This document shows, one piece after another, positions 42,606-51,041 of a stretch of DNA of 64,000 nt. Within the stretch, counting starts at the first letter, position 1; every line of letters starts with the position of its first letter. The notes beneath the pieces were generated by a model that made no database searches, had not been told where the DNA came from, and saw nothing but the letters and a program-made list of their open reading frames with translations. The stretch comes from Breznakibacter xylanolyticus (GTDB taxonomy: Bacteria > Bacteroidota > Bacteroidia > Bacteroidales > Marinilabiliaceae), in assembly GCF_003254275.1 (NCBI RefSeq), contig NZ_QKZK01000002.1:124001-188000 (forward strand). The letters run 5' to 3'. The translations under genes were made by a program, and so were the position numbers.

Positions 42606-43802
42606 TCAGCCGTCGGGGCACAATGCCTTTTGCACCACCAGCACCCAAATGGCATTGTGGTCATCGACCTGCAAAAGGGTTTCGTGCACAGGGGGGTAAT
42701 GGTGGTGCCGGCACCATTGCACAAAGGTGAGGCGGCTTTGCGCCGACACGGCATTGAAGGCCAGCACACCCCCGGGGAGCAGATGGGTGTGGCAGAGGTC
42801 GAGCACCCGTGCCATGTCGCCACCATATCCACCCAAAAAGATGGCATCGGGGGCCGGCAGGGCAGATTTGTCGGCCTCACAAAAATCGCCCGTCATCAGG
42901 TCGATGCCTGGCGCGCCAAACTGGCGACAGTTGGCCGTGATGATGTCGAAGCTCTCGGGACGTTTCTCGAAAGCAGTCACCCGCAAATGGGGCGCCATCA
43001 AACGTGCCTCAATGGCCATGCTGCCGGTGCAGCTGCCCACATCCCACATCACCGTGCGCTCATGCAGCTGCATGAGCGCCAGCGTGGTGAGACGCACGGG
43101 CATTTTGGTAATCATCTTGGGACGCCCGGACAGCAGGTGAAATTCCCCCTCGGGGATGCCCCGTCGCACGGGATGGTGGCCGGTGGTGGTGAGCAAAAGG
43201 CAGTTGGGGTGGTCGAAACAACGTCCCGCCATCTCGCCCACGGGCGCCGTCACCACCTGTTGGTGTGCCCCGCCCAGCCGCACGCCCACGTGCATGGTGT
43301 AATGATGATAGCCATATTGCACCATCCGTTCAGCGATGGCCGAGGGCGTTTTGTGTTTGTCGGTGAGGATAGCCAGCTGCGGCTCGCCCAGCATCAGGGC
43401 AGCATCGAAGGCCTTCCAGCTTCGTCCGGTGAGCGACACGGTTTTAAACAGGCCGGGATTCAGGTGCAGGGCATGTGCCAGCATCTGTAAGGCATTCATG
43501 GCCGGATGCACCGTGATGTGAGCCTGCGGGAAATGCCGCATCAGGGTGTTGCCAATGCCAAAAAACATCGGGTCGCCCGAGGCGAACACCACGCGGTCGC
43601 GGCCATCGTTCAACTGCTGCAAAAAAGGGTCGAGGGGCACCGTCACGTCGAGCCACTGCGCTCCTGGGGGCAACAGCCCCGCCACCAATTCGCGATGACG
43701 TGCCCCCCCCGCAAAATGACGATGGCAGGCAATGAGCCCGGCCACCTCGGGGGTAAACACGGGTGCCTCCCGGTCGGTCAGGCCAATGAGTGTGAGGTTC
43801 AT
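42606..43802 (-). CDS. cbiET: CbiE-CbiT fusion: precorrin-6Y/7 methyltransferase (C5, C15, decarboxylating)
   Basis: A 398-residue fusion (CobL-like). CbiE (about residues 1-200) is the C5-methyltransferase: LIGLTDREAPVFTPEVAGLI, VFASGDPMFFGIGNTL and LGEPQLAILTDKHKTPSAIA. CbiT (about 205-398) is the C15-methyltransferase/decarboxylase: PVRRGIPEGEFHLLSGRPKM and the SAM loop MWDVGSCTGSMAIEARL. One glycine of the usual GxGTG loop is Cys here. It starts 66 bp after cbiHC; a perfect hairpin separates them. Confidence 0.93.
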   Translation of the reverse strand: MNLTLIGLTDREAPVFTPEVAGLIACHRHFAGGARHRELVAGLLPPGAQWLDVTVPLDPFLQQLNDGRDRVVFASGDPMFFGIGNTLMRHFPQAHITVHPAMNALQMLAHALHLNPGLFKTVSLTGRSWKAFDAALMLGEPQLAILTDKHKTPSAIAERMVQYGYHHYTMHVGVRLGGAHQQVVTAPVGEMAGRCFDHPNCLLLTTTGHHPVRRGIPEGEFHLLSGRPKMITKMPVRLTTLALMQLHERTVMWDVGSCTGSMAIEARLMAPHLRVTAFEKRPESFDIITANCRQFGAPGIDLMTGDFCEADKSALPAPDAIFLGGYGGDMARVLDLCHTHLLPGGVLAFNAVSAQSRLTFVQWCRHHHYPPVHETLLQVDDHNAIWVLVVQKALCPDG

Positions 43803-43821
43803 GAGATGTGTTGGTTCTACT

Positions 43822-43854
43822 AAACCCTCAAGGTTTTGAAAACCTTGAGGGTTT
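43822..43854. repeat. Perfect 16-bp palindrome between cbiHC and cbiET
   Basis: Arms AAACCCTCAAGGTTTT and AAAACCTTGAGGGTTT with one central base. No T-run follows on the minus strand, so it is not a standard terminator. Possibly a repetitive extragenic palindrome that stabilises an mRNA end. Confidence 0.65.
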
Positions 43855-43868
43855 GGGCGTGAAAGACA

Positions 43869-45284
43869 TTATGAGTGGATACCCGCCCCGGGATTGACAG
43901 CCAGGGCATCGCTCCACGAAAGAATGGCATTGAGAATGGTGGCTGCCACGTTGCTCCCGCCCTTGCGACCGCGCACAATGACGGCCGGCACGCCATCGAG
44001 ACCGAACTTGACGCGGTGCTTCGACTCCTCGACATTGACGAACCCCACGGGTGCGGCCACCACGGCAGCGGGCGCAGCTTTGCCCAAACGGGTAAGACGC
44101 ACCAACTCCATCAGCGCCGTGGGGGCGTTGCCAAAGGCATAGATGGCGTTGGGATGTTCGCGCACAGCCACCTGCATGGCGGCCTGGGCACGGGTCATGT
44201 GCTTGTCGGAGGCCAGTTGCACCACCTCGGGATCGTTGATGTAGCACTTCACCTCAATGCCCAACTCCTGCAGTTTGGCCTTGCGAATGCCTTCGGTGAC
44301 CATTTTCACGTCGGTGACAATCACGGGAGGCTGACCGCTGTACAACAAGCGGTGAATGGCATCGACCGTGCCGGGAGCCATCTCCACAAGCTCTGCCATA
44401 GAGAAGTCGGCCGTGGTGTGAATGCAGTGTAGCGCCACCCACAGGTTTTCCAAAGGCAGATGGTCGGTGTTGCCCAGTTGATCGAGGATGTGACCGAAGC
44501 TCTCGCGCATGATTTGACGGCCGGGCTCACCCGTCGCCCCCCTGGCCGGGCCATATTTATCGGCATAGCCGCGCGGTGTCACCAGCTTGTCGTCAAAGGC
44601 AAACGATTGGGAGTTGCCAATGATAATGATCGACAACATGTCGGCATCGGCGGCCGAGAGTTCACCCAGGGTGATGACGCGCACCGACTGCTCGTCGCGC
44701 CCCACCTGCCTGGCGATGCCCACAGGCGTATGCGGTGATCGGCACTGCAAAAAGAGCTCCCGCAGGCGCATCAACTGCCAGTAACGATCGTGGCTCACGG
44801 GGTTGTACACGGCCGTGACGAAATCGCCCTGCGCGGCAGCCACAATACGCCGCTCGATGGTCTCCCAGGGCGTGAGCAGGTCGGAGAGCGAAATGGCGCA
44901 GAAGTCGTGCCCCAAAGGTGCCCCCATCAGGGCGGCGGCGGCAAACATGCTGCTGAGTCCGGGCACCGTTTCGAGCTCCACGGGCGAGGCGGTTTGCGCC
45001 TTCATCTCCCACATGAGCGAAGCCATGCCATACACACCGGCATCGCCACTGCTGATGACCGCCACCGTTTGACCCCCTTCGGCCAAATCGAAGGCTTCAC
45101 GGGCACGCTGGGTCTCCTTTTTCATGCCGGTGCCAAAGGTGGCTTTGCCCACAATGAGCGGCGCAATCAGGTCGAGGTACATCGAATAACCCACAATCAC
45201 ATCGCTTTGCGCGATGGTGGCCGAAGCCTGTGGGGTCAGGTATTGGGCATGGCCGGGGCCAATGCCGATGATGAATATTTTCAT
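43869..45284 (-). CDS. cbiHC: CbiH-CbiC fusion: C17-methyltransferase and precorrin-8 methylmutase
   Basis: A 471-residue fusion. The N-terminal half is CbiH/CobJ (cobalt-factor III C17-methyltransferase, ring contraction): IFIIGIGPGHAQYLTPQASA, VGYSMYLDLI, VISSGDAGVYGMASLMWEM and FCAISLSDLLTPWETIERRI. From about residue 255 it is CbiC/CobH, moving the C11 methyl to C12: FGHILDQLGNT, IHTTADFSMAELVEMAPGTV, YINDPEVVQLASDKHMTRAQ, then VVAAPVGFVNVEESKHRV. The reaction is intramolecular, and the family's catalytic residue is a His, compatible with the IHTTADFS region. Confidence 0.93.
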   Translation of the reverse strand: MKIFIIGIGPGHAQYLTPQASATIAQSDVIVGYSMYLDLIAPLIVGKATFGTGMKKETQRAREAFDLAEGGQTVAVISSGDAGVYGMASLMWEMKAQTASPVELETVPGLSSMFAAAALMGAPLGHDFCAISLSDLLTPWETIERRIVAAAQGDFVTAVYNPVSHDRYWQLMRLRELFLQCRSPHTPVGIARQVGRDEQSVRVITLGELSAADADMLSIIIIGNSQSFAFDDKLVTPRGYADKYGPARGATGEPGRQIMRESFGHILDQLGNTDHLPLENLWVALHCIHTTADFSMAELVEMAPGTVDAIHRLLYSGQPPVIVTDVKMVTEGIRKAKLQELGIEVKCYINDPEVVQLASDKHMTRAQAAMQVAVREHPNAIYAFGNAPTALMELVRLTRLGKAAPAAVVAAPVGFVNVEESKHRVKFGLDGVPAVIVRGRKGGSNVAATILNAILSWSDALAVNPGAGIHS

Positions 45285-45375
45285 AAGTGAAAGCCCCCCT
45301 ACCCCCCGAAAGGGTGTGCATGACAGGGCGTGTTGTTAATTGATTATCAATAATTGCTTTGGATGCCGGTTCGGT

Positions 45376-45441
45376 TAGATCTGATCATCTCTTCTGTCTT
45401 ATCTATCTGTCTATCGTCTAAACATCTTCATATCTCTCAGA
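45376..45441. repeat. GA-rich/CT-rich repeat, partial copy 3
   Basis: Only the pyrimidine-rich side is clear: CATCTCTTCTGTCTTATCTA, TCTGTCTATCG, then AAACATCTTCATATCTC. It lies between cbiL and cbiHC. Confidence 0.45.
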
Positions 45442-45465
45442 TGAACAATGGTCATAAAGCCCGTG

Positions 45466-46155
45466 CTATTGAAACACGATGAGCGAGAAGTAAGGAATCT
45501 CCCTTGCTGCCAGTTCGGTCACATCGGAGGTGAAAAACTGGTCGGGCGTGCCTGCCTTCTCAATGTAAAAGAAAGGGCGGTTGCATTGTTTGACAAATGC
45601 AGCCCAGTCGTCGCGCAGAATGCTCATCTTCATCACCACCACCACTTCGTTGGCATCGAGAGCCTGCTGCACCTTGTCGAACGACCCTGGGCGCGCCATC
45701 ACGGTGATGGATCGGTCTTCATCCACCAGCGGAAGTTGCCCAATGGAAGCCGTGTGAATGAATGCCGGGATACCCGGAATGAGGTCGCAGTCAAAACCCT
45801 CGGCCTTGGCCAGACGCAGCAGATAGCCAAAGGTGCTGTAAAAAAGCAAGTCGCCCTCGCTCACCACCGCCACCCGAAGACCGCGCACGATGTCGGCTTT
45901 CACCGTTTCCCACGCCTGCCGGTAATCGTCGTGGCGCGAGGCCGGCTTCATGGGAAAGTGCAACGGTTTGCAGGGGCACAGCAGGTCGTAATGGTCGATG
46001 ATGCGTTTAGAAAAACTCACCACGTTGGTTCCCTCCACACGGGTGGCGGGATAGTACACCACATCGGCCTGCTGCAATGCCTTGAGGCCTTTGAGGGTGA
46101 TTAGTTCGGGGTCGCCGGGGCCGATGCCCACGCCGGTGAATGGATAGATGTTCAT
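45466..46155 (-). CDS. cbiL: Precorrin-2/cobalt-factor II C20-methyltransferase
   Basis: A 229-residue SAM-dependent methyltransferase that methylates C20. FTGVGIGPGDPELITLKGLK near residues 6-25, VSEGDLLFYSTFGYLLRLAK and PGIPAFIHTASIGQLPL match CbiL/CobI. ATG 46155 is chosen because it opens directly on the first beta strand; the frame's ATG 18 codons upstream is less likely. It follows cbiA after a 63-bp spacer containing a 28-bp palindrome. Confidence 0.93.
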   Translation of the reverse strand: MNIYPFTGVGIGPGDPELITLKGLKALQQADVVYYPATRVEGTNVVSFSKRIIDHYDLLCPCKPLHFPMKPASRHDDYRQAWETVKADIVRGLRVAVVSEGDLLFYSTFGYLLRLAKAEGFDCDLIPGIPAFIHTASIGQLPLVDEDRSITVMARPGSFDKVQQALDANEVVVVMKMSILRDDWAAFVKQCNRPFFYIEKAGTPDQFFTSDVTELAAREIPYFSLIVFQ

Positions 46156-46194
46156 GGGGGTGATTGATGATGATTTTTTGGGTTGCGTTGGGTT

Positions 46195-46222
46195 GTAGAG
46201 ACAGGGCATGCCCTGTCTCTAC
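46195..46222. repeat. 28-bp perfect palindrome overlapping the cbiA stop
   Basis: Left half GTAGAGACAGGGCA and right half TGCCCTGTCTCTAC. The cbiA stop codon (46219-46221, minus strand) lies in the right half. Palindromes of this GTAGAGAC type recur in several bacterial phyla. Confidence 0.75.
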
Positions 46223-47520
46223 GTGGATAGCCACCCCAACAATTCGTTCATTTTATGGGGTTCGCCGCAATAAAAATGCATGTACGACCCCAGACAATTT
46301 TTATATCGCAGCACGGGCATTTCCACCTGTTGGTTTCGCGCAGTCAACGCCTGCGCAATGCCGCGTTGATTGCCGAAACTGGCCGTGGAATAGTGAAATT
46401 CGTGCCCCCGAAAGGTGCGCCCGTCCAGATTCAACTGGCGATATCCCAGAGTGAGGCGTGCATCGTGAAACGATGTCTCCACATCGAAGATGCCGGCCAT
46501 GGGATAGGTTTGGTCATCTTTGCGCAGCAATCGGCTCAGATACATAAAACCGCCACACTCGGCAATTGTGACCTTATTGGCCTCCACATGGTCGCGTATG
46601 GCCTGCATCATGGAGGTATTGGCGCTCAGCACATCGGCAAACAGCTCGGGATAACCGCCGGGCAGCCACAGCACATCAGCGTCGGGCAGGCGGGTATCGG
46701 CCAGAGGGCTGAAAAATGTCACCTCGCCCAGCCGGGCCAGGGCATCCACATTGGCCGGGTACATAAAGTTGAAGGCCTCGTCGCGTGCCACGGCAATGCG
46801 CAACGAGCCGGGGCTATGAGGCGACGACATCGTGGCGACCGTCTCCGGAGCGGCCACGGCACCCAACAGGGCATCCAGGTCGATGGACTGCGCCATCATG
46901 CCGGCCATCTCCCCCACCAGCTCATCCATGCCATTCTCGTGAGGCATCGACAAGCCCAGGTGACGCGACGTCAGCGCCAGCCGTTCGTTGCGTTGCAGGT
47001 AGCCAAACGACGTCACGCCGGCATCTTGCGCAGCATCTCTCAAAAAGGCATAATGATTGTCGCCACTCACCATATTGAAGATGGCACCGGCAATGCGCAC
47101 ACGGGGATCGAAATGCTTAAGGCCATACAGCAACGGGGCAGCCGAATAGGCCATGGAACGGCCGTTGATGACCAACACCACAGGGATGTCGAGCAGCATG
47201 GCCAGCCGGGCGGGGCTCCCCTCGTCACGCACGGCACCATCGAACAACCCCATCACTCCCTCCACAATGGCCACATCGGCCGTGCGGCGCTGACGGGCAA
47301 AAAGGTCACTGACGTGCGCTTCGGCCGACATCCACGTGTCGAGGTTATAGGAGTCGCGCCCGGCCACCTGACGATGATGCATGGGGTCGATGTAGTCGGG
47401 CCCGCACTTAAAGGGCTGCACCGACAAACCCCGATTCATCAATGCCCGCATCAACCCCAGCGTGACGGTGGTCTTGCCCGAATTGGAGGTGGGAGCGGCG
47501 ATTAAAAAGGCGTAAGACAT
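46219..47520 (-). CDS. cbiA: Cobyrinic acid a,c-diamide synthase
   Basis: A 433-residue glutamine-dependent amidotransferase that amidates the a and c side chains. The ATPase half has APTSNSGKTTVTLGLMRAL at residues 9-27 and FKCGPDYIDPMHH. The glutaminase half has Cys322 in AECGGFMYLSR. The C-terminal GHEFHYS motif is present. Its stop is inside a perfect palindrome. A GA/CT hairpin repeat separates it from the nitrilase-family gene upstream. Confidence 0.95.
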   Translation of the reverse strand: MSYAFLIAAPTSNSGKTTVTLGLMRALMNRGLSVQPFKCGPDYIDPMHHRQVAGRDSYNLDTWMSAEAHVSDLFARQRRTADVAIVEGVMGLFDGAVRDEGSPARLAMLLDIPVVLVINGRSMAYSAAPLLYGLKHFDPRVRIAGAIFNMVSGDNHYAFLRDAAQDAGVTSFGYLQRNERLALTSRHLGLSMPHENGMDELVGEMAGMMAQSIDLDALLGAVAAPETVATMSSPHSPGSLRIAVARDEAFNFMYPANVDALARLGEVTFFSPLADTRLPDADVLWLPGGYPELFADVLSANTSMMQAIRDHVEANKVTIAECGGFMYLSRLLRKDDQTYPMAGIFDVETSFHDARLTLGYRQLNLDGRTFRGHEFHYSTASFGNQRGIAQALTARNQQVEMPVLRYKNCLGSYMHFYCGEPHKMNELLGWLST

Positions 47521-47555
47521 TTTTTTAAGTTTAGTATTCTATATCGTTTAATATT

Positions 47556-47670
47556 AGAAGAGACAAGAAGATGATGAGACTAAAGACAGACAGAGGAGAC
47601 TGAAGAGACAAAGAGATCAAATCTAAACATCTGTCTTCATTTCATCCTTCGTCTCACATCATCATATCAT
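47556..47670. repeat. GA-rich/CT-rich imperfect hairpin repeat, copy 4
   Basis: Left arm AGAAGAGACAAGAAGATGAT, GAGACTAAAGACAGACAGAG; right arm ACATCTGTCTTCATTTCATC, CTTCGTCTCAC. It lies between the nitrilase-family gene and cbiA. Confidence 0.65.
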
Positions 47671-47715
47671 AACTCAATGACATTCGTTTAGGATGGATGT
47701 AAGACAACCCCCAAG

Positions 47716-48504
47716 TCACCGCATGCCCACGAACCATCCCATTCGGGAATCGCGGATGCGCAAACAATGGGCGGGGTCGATGAGAGCGGAGGCCGACACC
47801 TGGTGGTTCACTGCCTGAGTAGCCAGTGCAATCCCCTTGGGGTCGATGGCCAGGGCGACGGCCGGAAATTCGCGCCCCGACTCGCTGCAGCCGCTTTGGT
47901 TGGCCGCCACCACATACACGCCGTTGTCGTAGGCACGGGCGGGCAGGTAACGCATCCAACGCTCCAGCTTCTCATGAGGCGCTTCGCGGGGCGAAGCAAA
48001 GCCCATGGCAATGAGAAAGGCCCCTTGCCGTGACTGTTCCAAGGCCAGCTCGGGCATGTGGCTCTCGAGGCACAACTGCATGCCCATGCGAATGCCCCGA
48101 ACCATAAAGGTGTCGATGCGCCGGCCGGGGGTGAACACAGCTGCTTCGCTGCCGGCAAGATACATCTTTCGATGAGAACCAATGAGGCGCCCCCCGTCGA
48201 ACAAAAACTGGGCGACATAGCAATCGTCGTCTTCCCGCCAGGGCATGCCGGCGGTAAAGGCCACATCCGTTTGAACCGACAAGGCCAACAACCGGGTCAG
48301 CACATCGTGCTGACGCCCGACAAATCGGGCGACCGACTCGGGACGGGTGATGTACCCCGAAATGCTCATCTCGGGAAACACGGCCAGTTCAATGCCTTGT
48401 TCCCGAGCCTGACGCAGATGACGCTCCAGAGTGCCAAGATTGGCATCGGGGTCGCCTGCAACGCTGGCCATGGCGATGGATCGGATGGATAGGGAGTGGT
48501 TCAT
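47716..48504 (-). CDS. Nitrilase-superfamily amidohydrolase in the cobalamin operon
   Basis: A 262-residue carbon-nitrogen hydrolase. The Glu-Lys-Cys catalytic set is complete: Glu45 in FPEMSISGY, Lys113 in SHRKMYL and Cys145 in QLCLESHMPE. Such enzymes hydrolyse amides or nitriles, or transfer acyl groups; they are cytoplasmic and lack a signal, as here. Its place between cbiA and the ATPase gene in riboswitch block A suggests an amide in corrinoid metabolism, such as trimming corrinoid side-chain amides or supplying ammonia. No known step of the standard pathway requires it. The exact substrate cannot be read from sequence. Confidence 0.85.
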   Translation of the reverse strand: MNHSLSIRSIAMASVAGDPDANLGTLERHLRQAREQGIELAVFPEMSISGYITRPESVARFVGRQHDVLTRLLALSVQTDVAFTAGMPWREDDDCYVAQFLFDGGRLIGSHRKMYLAGSEAAVFTPGRRIDTFMVRGIRMGMQLCLESHMPELALEQSRQGAFLIAMGFASPREAPHEKLERWMRYLPARAYDNGVYVVAANQSGCSESGREFPAVALAIDPKGIALATQAVNHQVSASALIDPAHCLRIRDSRMGWFVGMR

Positions 48505-48557
48505 TGAGATAAAAGAGTATCAAGATTTAATGTCGTTTAGTGAGTGCATTCGCAGAA

Positions 48558-48684
48558 TAGATAAGAGGATGATAAGACTAAAGACAGACAGATTAGATTG
48601 AAGAGACGAAGAAAACAGATCTAAACATCCGTCTTCATATCATCCTCGATCTCATCGTCTCACGTCTTCTTATCTTATATAAGT
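48558..48684. repeat. GA-rich/CT-rich imperfect hairpin repeat, copy 5
   Basis: Left arm AGATAAGAGGATGATAAGAC, TAAAGACAGACAG; right arm CCGTCTTCATATCATCCTCG, ATCTCATCGTCTCACGTCTT. The preceding ATGTCGTTTAGTGAGT and ATTCGCAGA are shared with the copy at 52297. It lies between the ATPase and hydrolase genes. Confidence 0.7.
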
Positions 48685-48696
48685 ATCAAGACACAA

Positions 48697-48732
48697 GCAC
48701 AAGACTGATCATGTCAATCATCAGTCTTGTAC
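48697..48732. repeat. Hairpin just past the ATPase gene
   Basis: ACAAGACTGATC and ATCAGTCTTGT form an 11-bp stem. No T-run follows on the minus strand, so it more likely affects mRNA processing or stability than termination. Confidence 0.55.
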
Positions 48733-48745
48733 TTGTTTAGCCGGA

Positions 48746-49804
48746 CTATATGATTGCATCGTTCGATACATTCATGTGCTTCGCCATCGGCATTGAAGCC
48801 ATGGCATCGACCACTTGTGACACCACCCGCTCGACGGAAGGCGACACCAACAGCGGATGCGCATCGTACATCACCGCGAATTCGGGAACATCGATGCCAC
48901 GGATGTCGATCCAGAGTGCCTGACCGCCGCCATAGCCCACCGTGCGGATGCCCAAGCGAGCCAATGCGCGGCGCAACAGCACATAACCAAATCCATGGCC
49001 CTTGACGGCAATGTGATGCCGATAGGGATGCTGAATCTGAAACAGCCCCGTGCGAATGTCGAACTCGATGCCCGATTGCGCAAACATGGCAGCAAAGGCA
49101 TCTTGCAGCATCAAATCCTCGGGGCTGCCGGTCACCAGCGGCCTGTCGGGCTGCAACAGCCACAGTCGGTCGGCCATTTGCAAGGCCAGGTCGAGGTCGT
49201 GGGTGGTCATTAATATGCTGACGCCCTTATCGGAGCAGAGCGAACGGAGCAACTGCATGATTTCGACACGCGCCGGCAAATCGAGGAACGCCGTGGGCTC
49301 GTCGAGCACAATCAAGGGCGTTTCCTGCGCCAGCGCCTTGGCGATGAGCGCCTTTTGTCGCTCCCCATCGCTCAGGCTGGTGACGGTTTGATGACGTTTG
49401 TGCCAGATGCCCGCCTGCTGCATGGCCCGACAGGCAATGGCCACATCATCACTCCCCAGTCGCCCCATGAAGCCGGTATAAGGACTTCGCCCCAGCTGCA
49501 CCAATTCGGTAACGGTGGCATTGGGAATCTCCACCCGGTCGGTGAGCACCACGGCCACCAGGCGCGACATCTCACGAGCCGACAACCCGGCCACTTCGCG
49601 TCCCGCAACGGACACGTGCCCGCACAATGGCTTCAGGAATCCGCAAATGGTTCGCAGCAAGGTACTCTTGCCCGTTCCATTGGCACCCAACAGGCAGGTC
49701 ATCTGCCCCGATGGCAACGTGGCATCCAACCCCTGAGATATGGTTTTCACCCCCTGACCGGTGCGATAACCGGTGGTGAGATGAGACAATTGGCAAATAT
49801 CCAT
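48746..49804 (-). CDS. FecCD-type ABC transporter ATPase with extra C-terminal domain
   Basis: A 352-residue ATPase. Walker A GANGTGKST is at about residues 40-48, the signature LSDGERQKALIAKALAQ near 143-159, Walker B LIVLDEPTAFLD near 164-175 and the switch His in TTHDLDLA. It energises import with the permease and binding protein encoded upstream. Beyond residue 250 there is an extra domain of about 100 residues (HHIAVKGHGFGYVLLRRALA, IDIRGIDVPEFAVMYDAHPL) that ordinary BtuD/FhuC proteins lack. A CT-rich spacer of 172 bp separates it from the permease gene. Confidence 0.88.
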   Translation of the reverse strand: MDICQLSHLTTGYRTGQGVKTISQGLDATLPSGQMTCLLGANGTGKSTLLRTICGFLKPLCGHVSVAGREVAGLSAREMSRLVAVVLTDRVEIPNATVTELVQLGRSPYTGFMGRLGSDDVAIACRAMQQAGIWHKRHQTVTSLSDGERQKALIAKALAQETPLIVLDEPTAFLDLPARVEIMQLLRSLCSDKGVSILMTTHDLDLALQMADRLWLLQPDRPLVTGSPEDLMLQDAFAAMFAQSGIEFDIRTGLFQIQHPYRHHIAVKGHGFGYVLLRRALARLGIRTVGYGGGQALWIDIRGIDVPEFAVMYDAHPLLVSPSVERVVSQVVDAMASMPMAKHMNVSNDAII

Positions 49805-49892
49805 GTGTTTATTATAAAGCCCCCTAATCCACCGAAGGGGGACTTGGGATTACTTCGTCATTGTTTTAAAAGTGTAATTGCCCTTGTGCATG

Positions 49893-49976
49893 CCTACACT
49901 TTTGCACTCCTCCACTTCTCCACTTCTCCACTCCTCCACTTTCCTGCTTTGCCCCTTTGCCCCTTTGCCCCTCTCT
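49893..49976. repeat. CT-rich simple repeat (CTCCACTTCTCCACTCC family), copy 1
   Basis: Direct repetition of CACTTCTCC, ACTCCTCC and GCCCCTTT. Related stretches at 56060-56345 and 57073-57152. On the transcribed (minus) strand it is GA-rich. It lies between the ATPase and permease genes. Confidence 0.55.
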
Positions 49977-51038
49977 TCACACACTCCGCCGTTTCAGGAT
50001 CACCGAAATCACCACCGGAGCGCCCACGAATGCGGTCACCGAATTGATGGGCAGGGCACTCTCGAGCCCCGGCAGGCGCGACAGGATGGCGCACAATAGC
50101 GCGGTACCCGACCCGATGAGGCCGGCAGCCACGATGAGCGTCAAATGGTTCGAAGTTCGAAACGTGAGCTTGGCCAAATGCGGCACCGCCATGCCAATGA
50201 AGGCAATGGGGCCACAGAAAGCCGTGACCACAGCCGTCAGCAAGCCGGCGCCCAATATCACCAGCAGGCGCGTCCGGCGGGTGTGCAGCCCCAGGTTTTG
50301 CGCATAGCGGTCGCCCAAGGCCAACAAGTTGAGCGGTTTGCTCAAAAATACCATCATCGCCGACACGGCAACGGCAACACCCCCAAACAGGATGGCCCGT
50401 GGCAACGACAAGCGGTTGAAGCTGCCCAAGCCCCAGATGACGTAGCTGTGCACATCGGCCTCGAGGCTGAAATATTTAAACACCCCCACAATGGAATTGG
50501 AGAGATACCCCATCATTACGCCAATGATGAGCACGGCCAGCGAACCGGCTACGCGACTGGAAATGGTCAGGATAATCATCAGCACCCCCAATGCTCCGGC
50601 CAACGAAGCCGCAATCACAGCCATATCGCCCCAAAAGGGCAGGCCGCTCAATGTCAATCCAAACATCTGCCCCGACAACAGCACCACAAAAGCCACGCCC
50701 AGGCTGGCACCCGAAGAGATGCCCAACACCGAAGGTCCCGCCAGTGGATTCTTAAACAGGGTTTGAAGCATCAACCCGGCAATGCCCAAAGCCATGCCGG
50801 CACCCAACGCCACGATGGCCTGCGGCAGGCGCGTTTGCATCACAATGTTGGTATACACCGCATGATCAGTGCTTCCGCGGATGATGATTTGCCACACCTG
50901 CGCTAAAGGGATCGACACAGACCCCAATGCCAGGTTGGTCATAAACAACAAAAACACCAATCCCGCCATCGCGACAAACAACAGTTGGGAACGATGACGG
51001 GCTGACCTGGGAGTCGATGATGTTTGGGAAATATCCAT
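49977..51038 (-). CDS. FecCD-family ABC transporter permease (system 1)
   Basis: A 353-residue inner membrane permease with about 9-10 membrane segments. Typical motifs: LRNP-like TLFKNPLAGPSVLGISSGAS, GVMMGYLSNSIVGVFKYFSL, and the C-terminal FCGPIAFIGMAVPHLAKLTF with HLTLIVAAGLIGSGTALLCA. It would form the channel for a corrinoid or other metal chelate. ATG 51038 follows the binding-protein stop by 3 bp, so the two genes are tightly coupled; the in-frame TTG one codon earlier is not needed. Confidence 0.9.
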   Translation of the reverse strand: MDISQTSSTPRSARHRSQLLFVAMAGLVFLLFMTNLALGSVSIPLAQVWQIIIRGSTDHAVYTNIVMQTRLPQAIVALGAGMALGIAGLMLQTLFKNPLAGPSVLGISSGASLGVAFVVLLSGQMFGLTLSGLPFWGDMAVIAASLAGALGVLMIILTISSRVAGSLAVLIIGVMMGYLSNSIVGVFKYFSLEADVHSYVIWGLGSFNRLSLPRAILFGGVAVAVSAMMVFLSKPLNLLALGDRYAQNLGLHTRRTRLLVILGAGLLTAVVTAFCGPIAFIGMAVPHLAKLTFRTSNHLTLIVAAGLIGSGTALLCAILSRLPGLESALPINSVTAFVGAPVVISVILKRRSV

Positions 51039-51041
51039 CAA

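Noticed and set aside
46255-47505. A 416-codon plus-strand frame
   Set aside because: Antisense shadow of cbiA, which has full family motifs.
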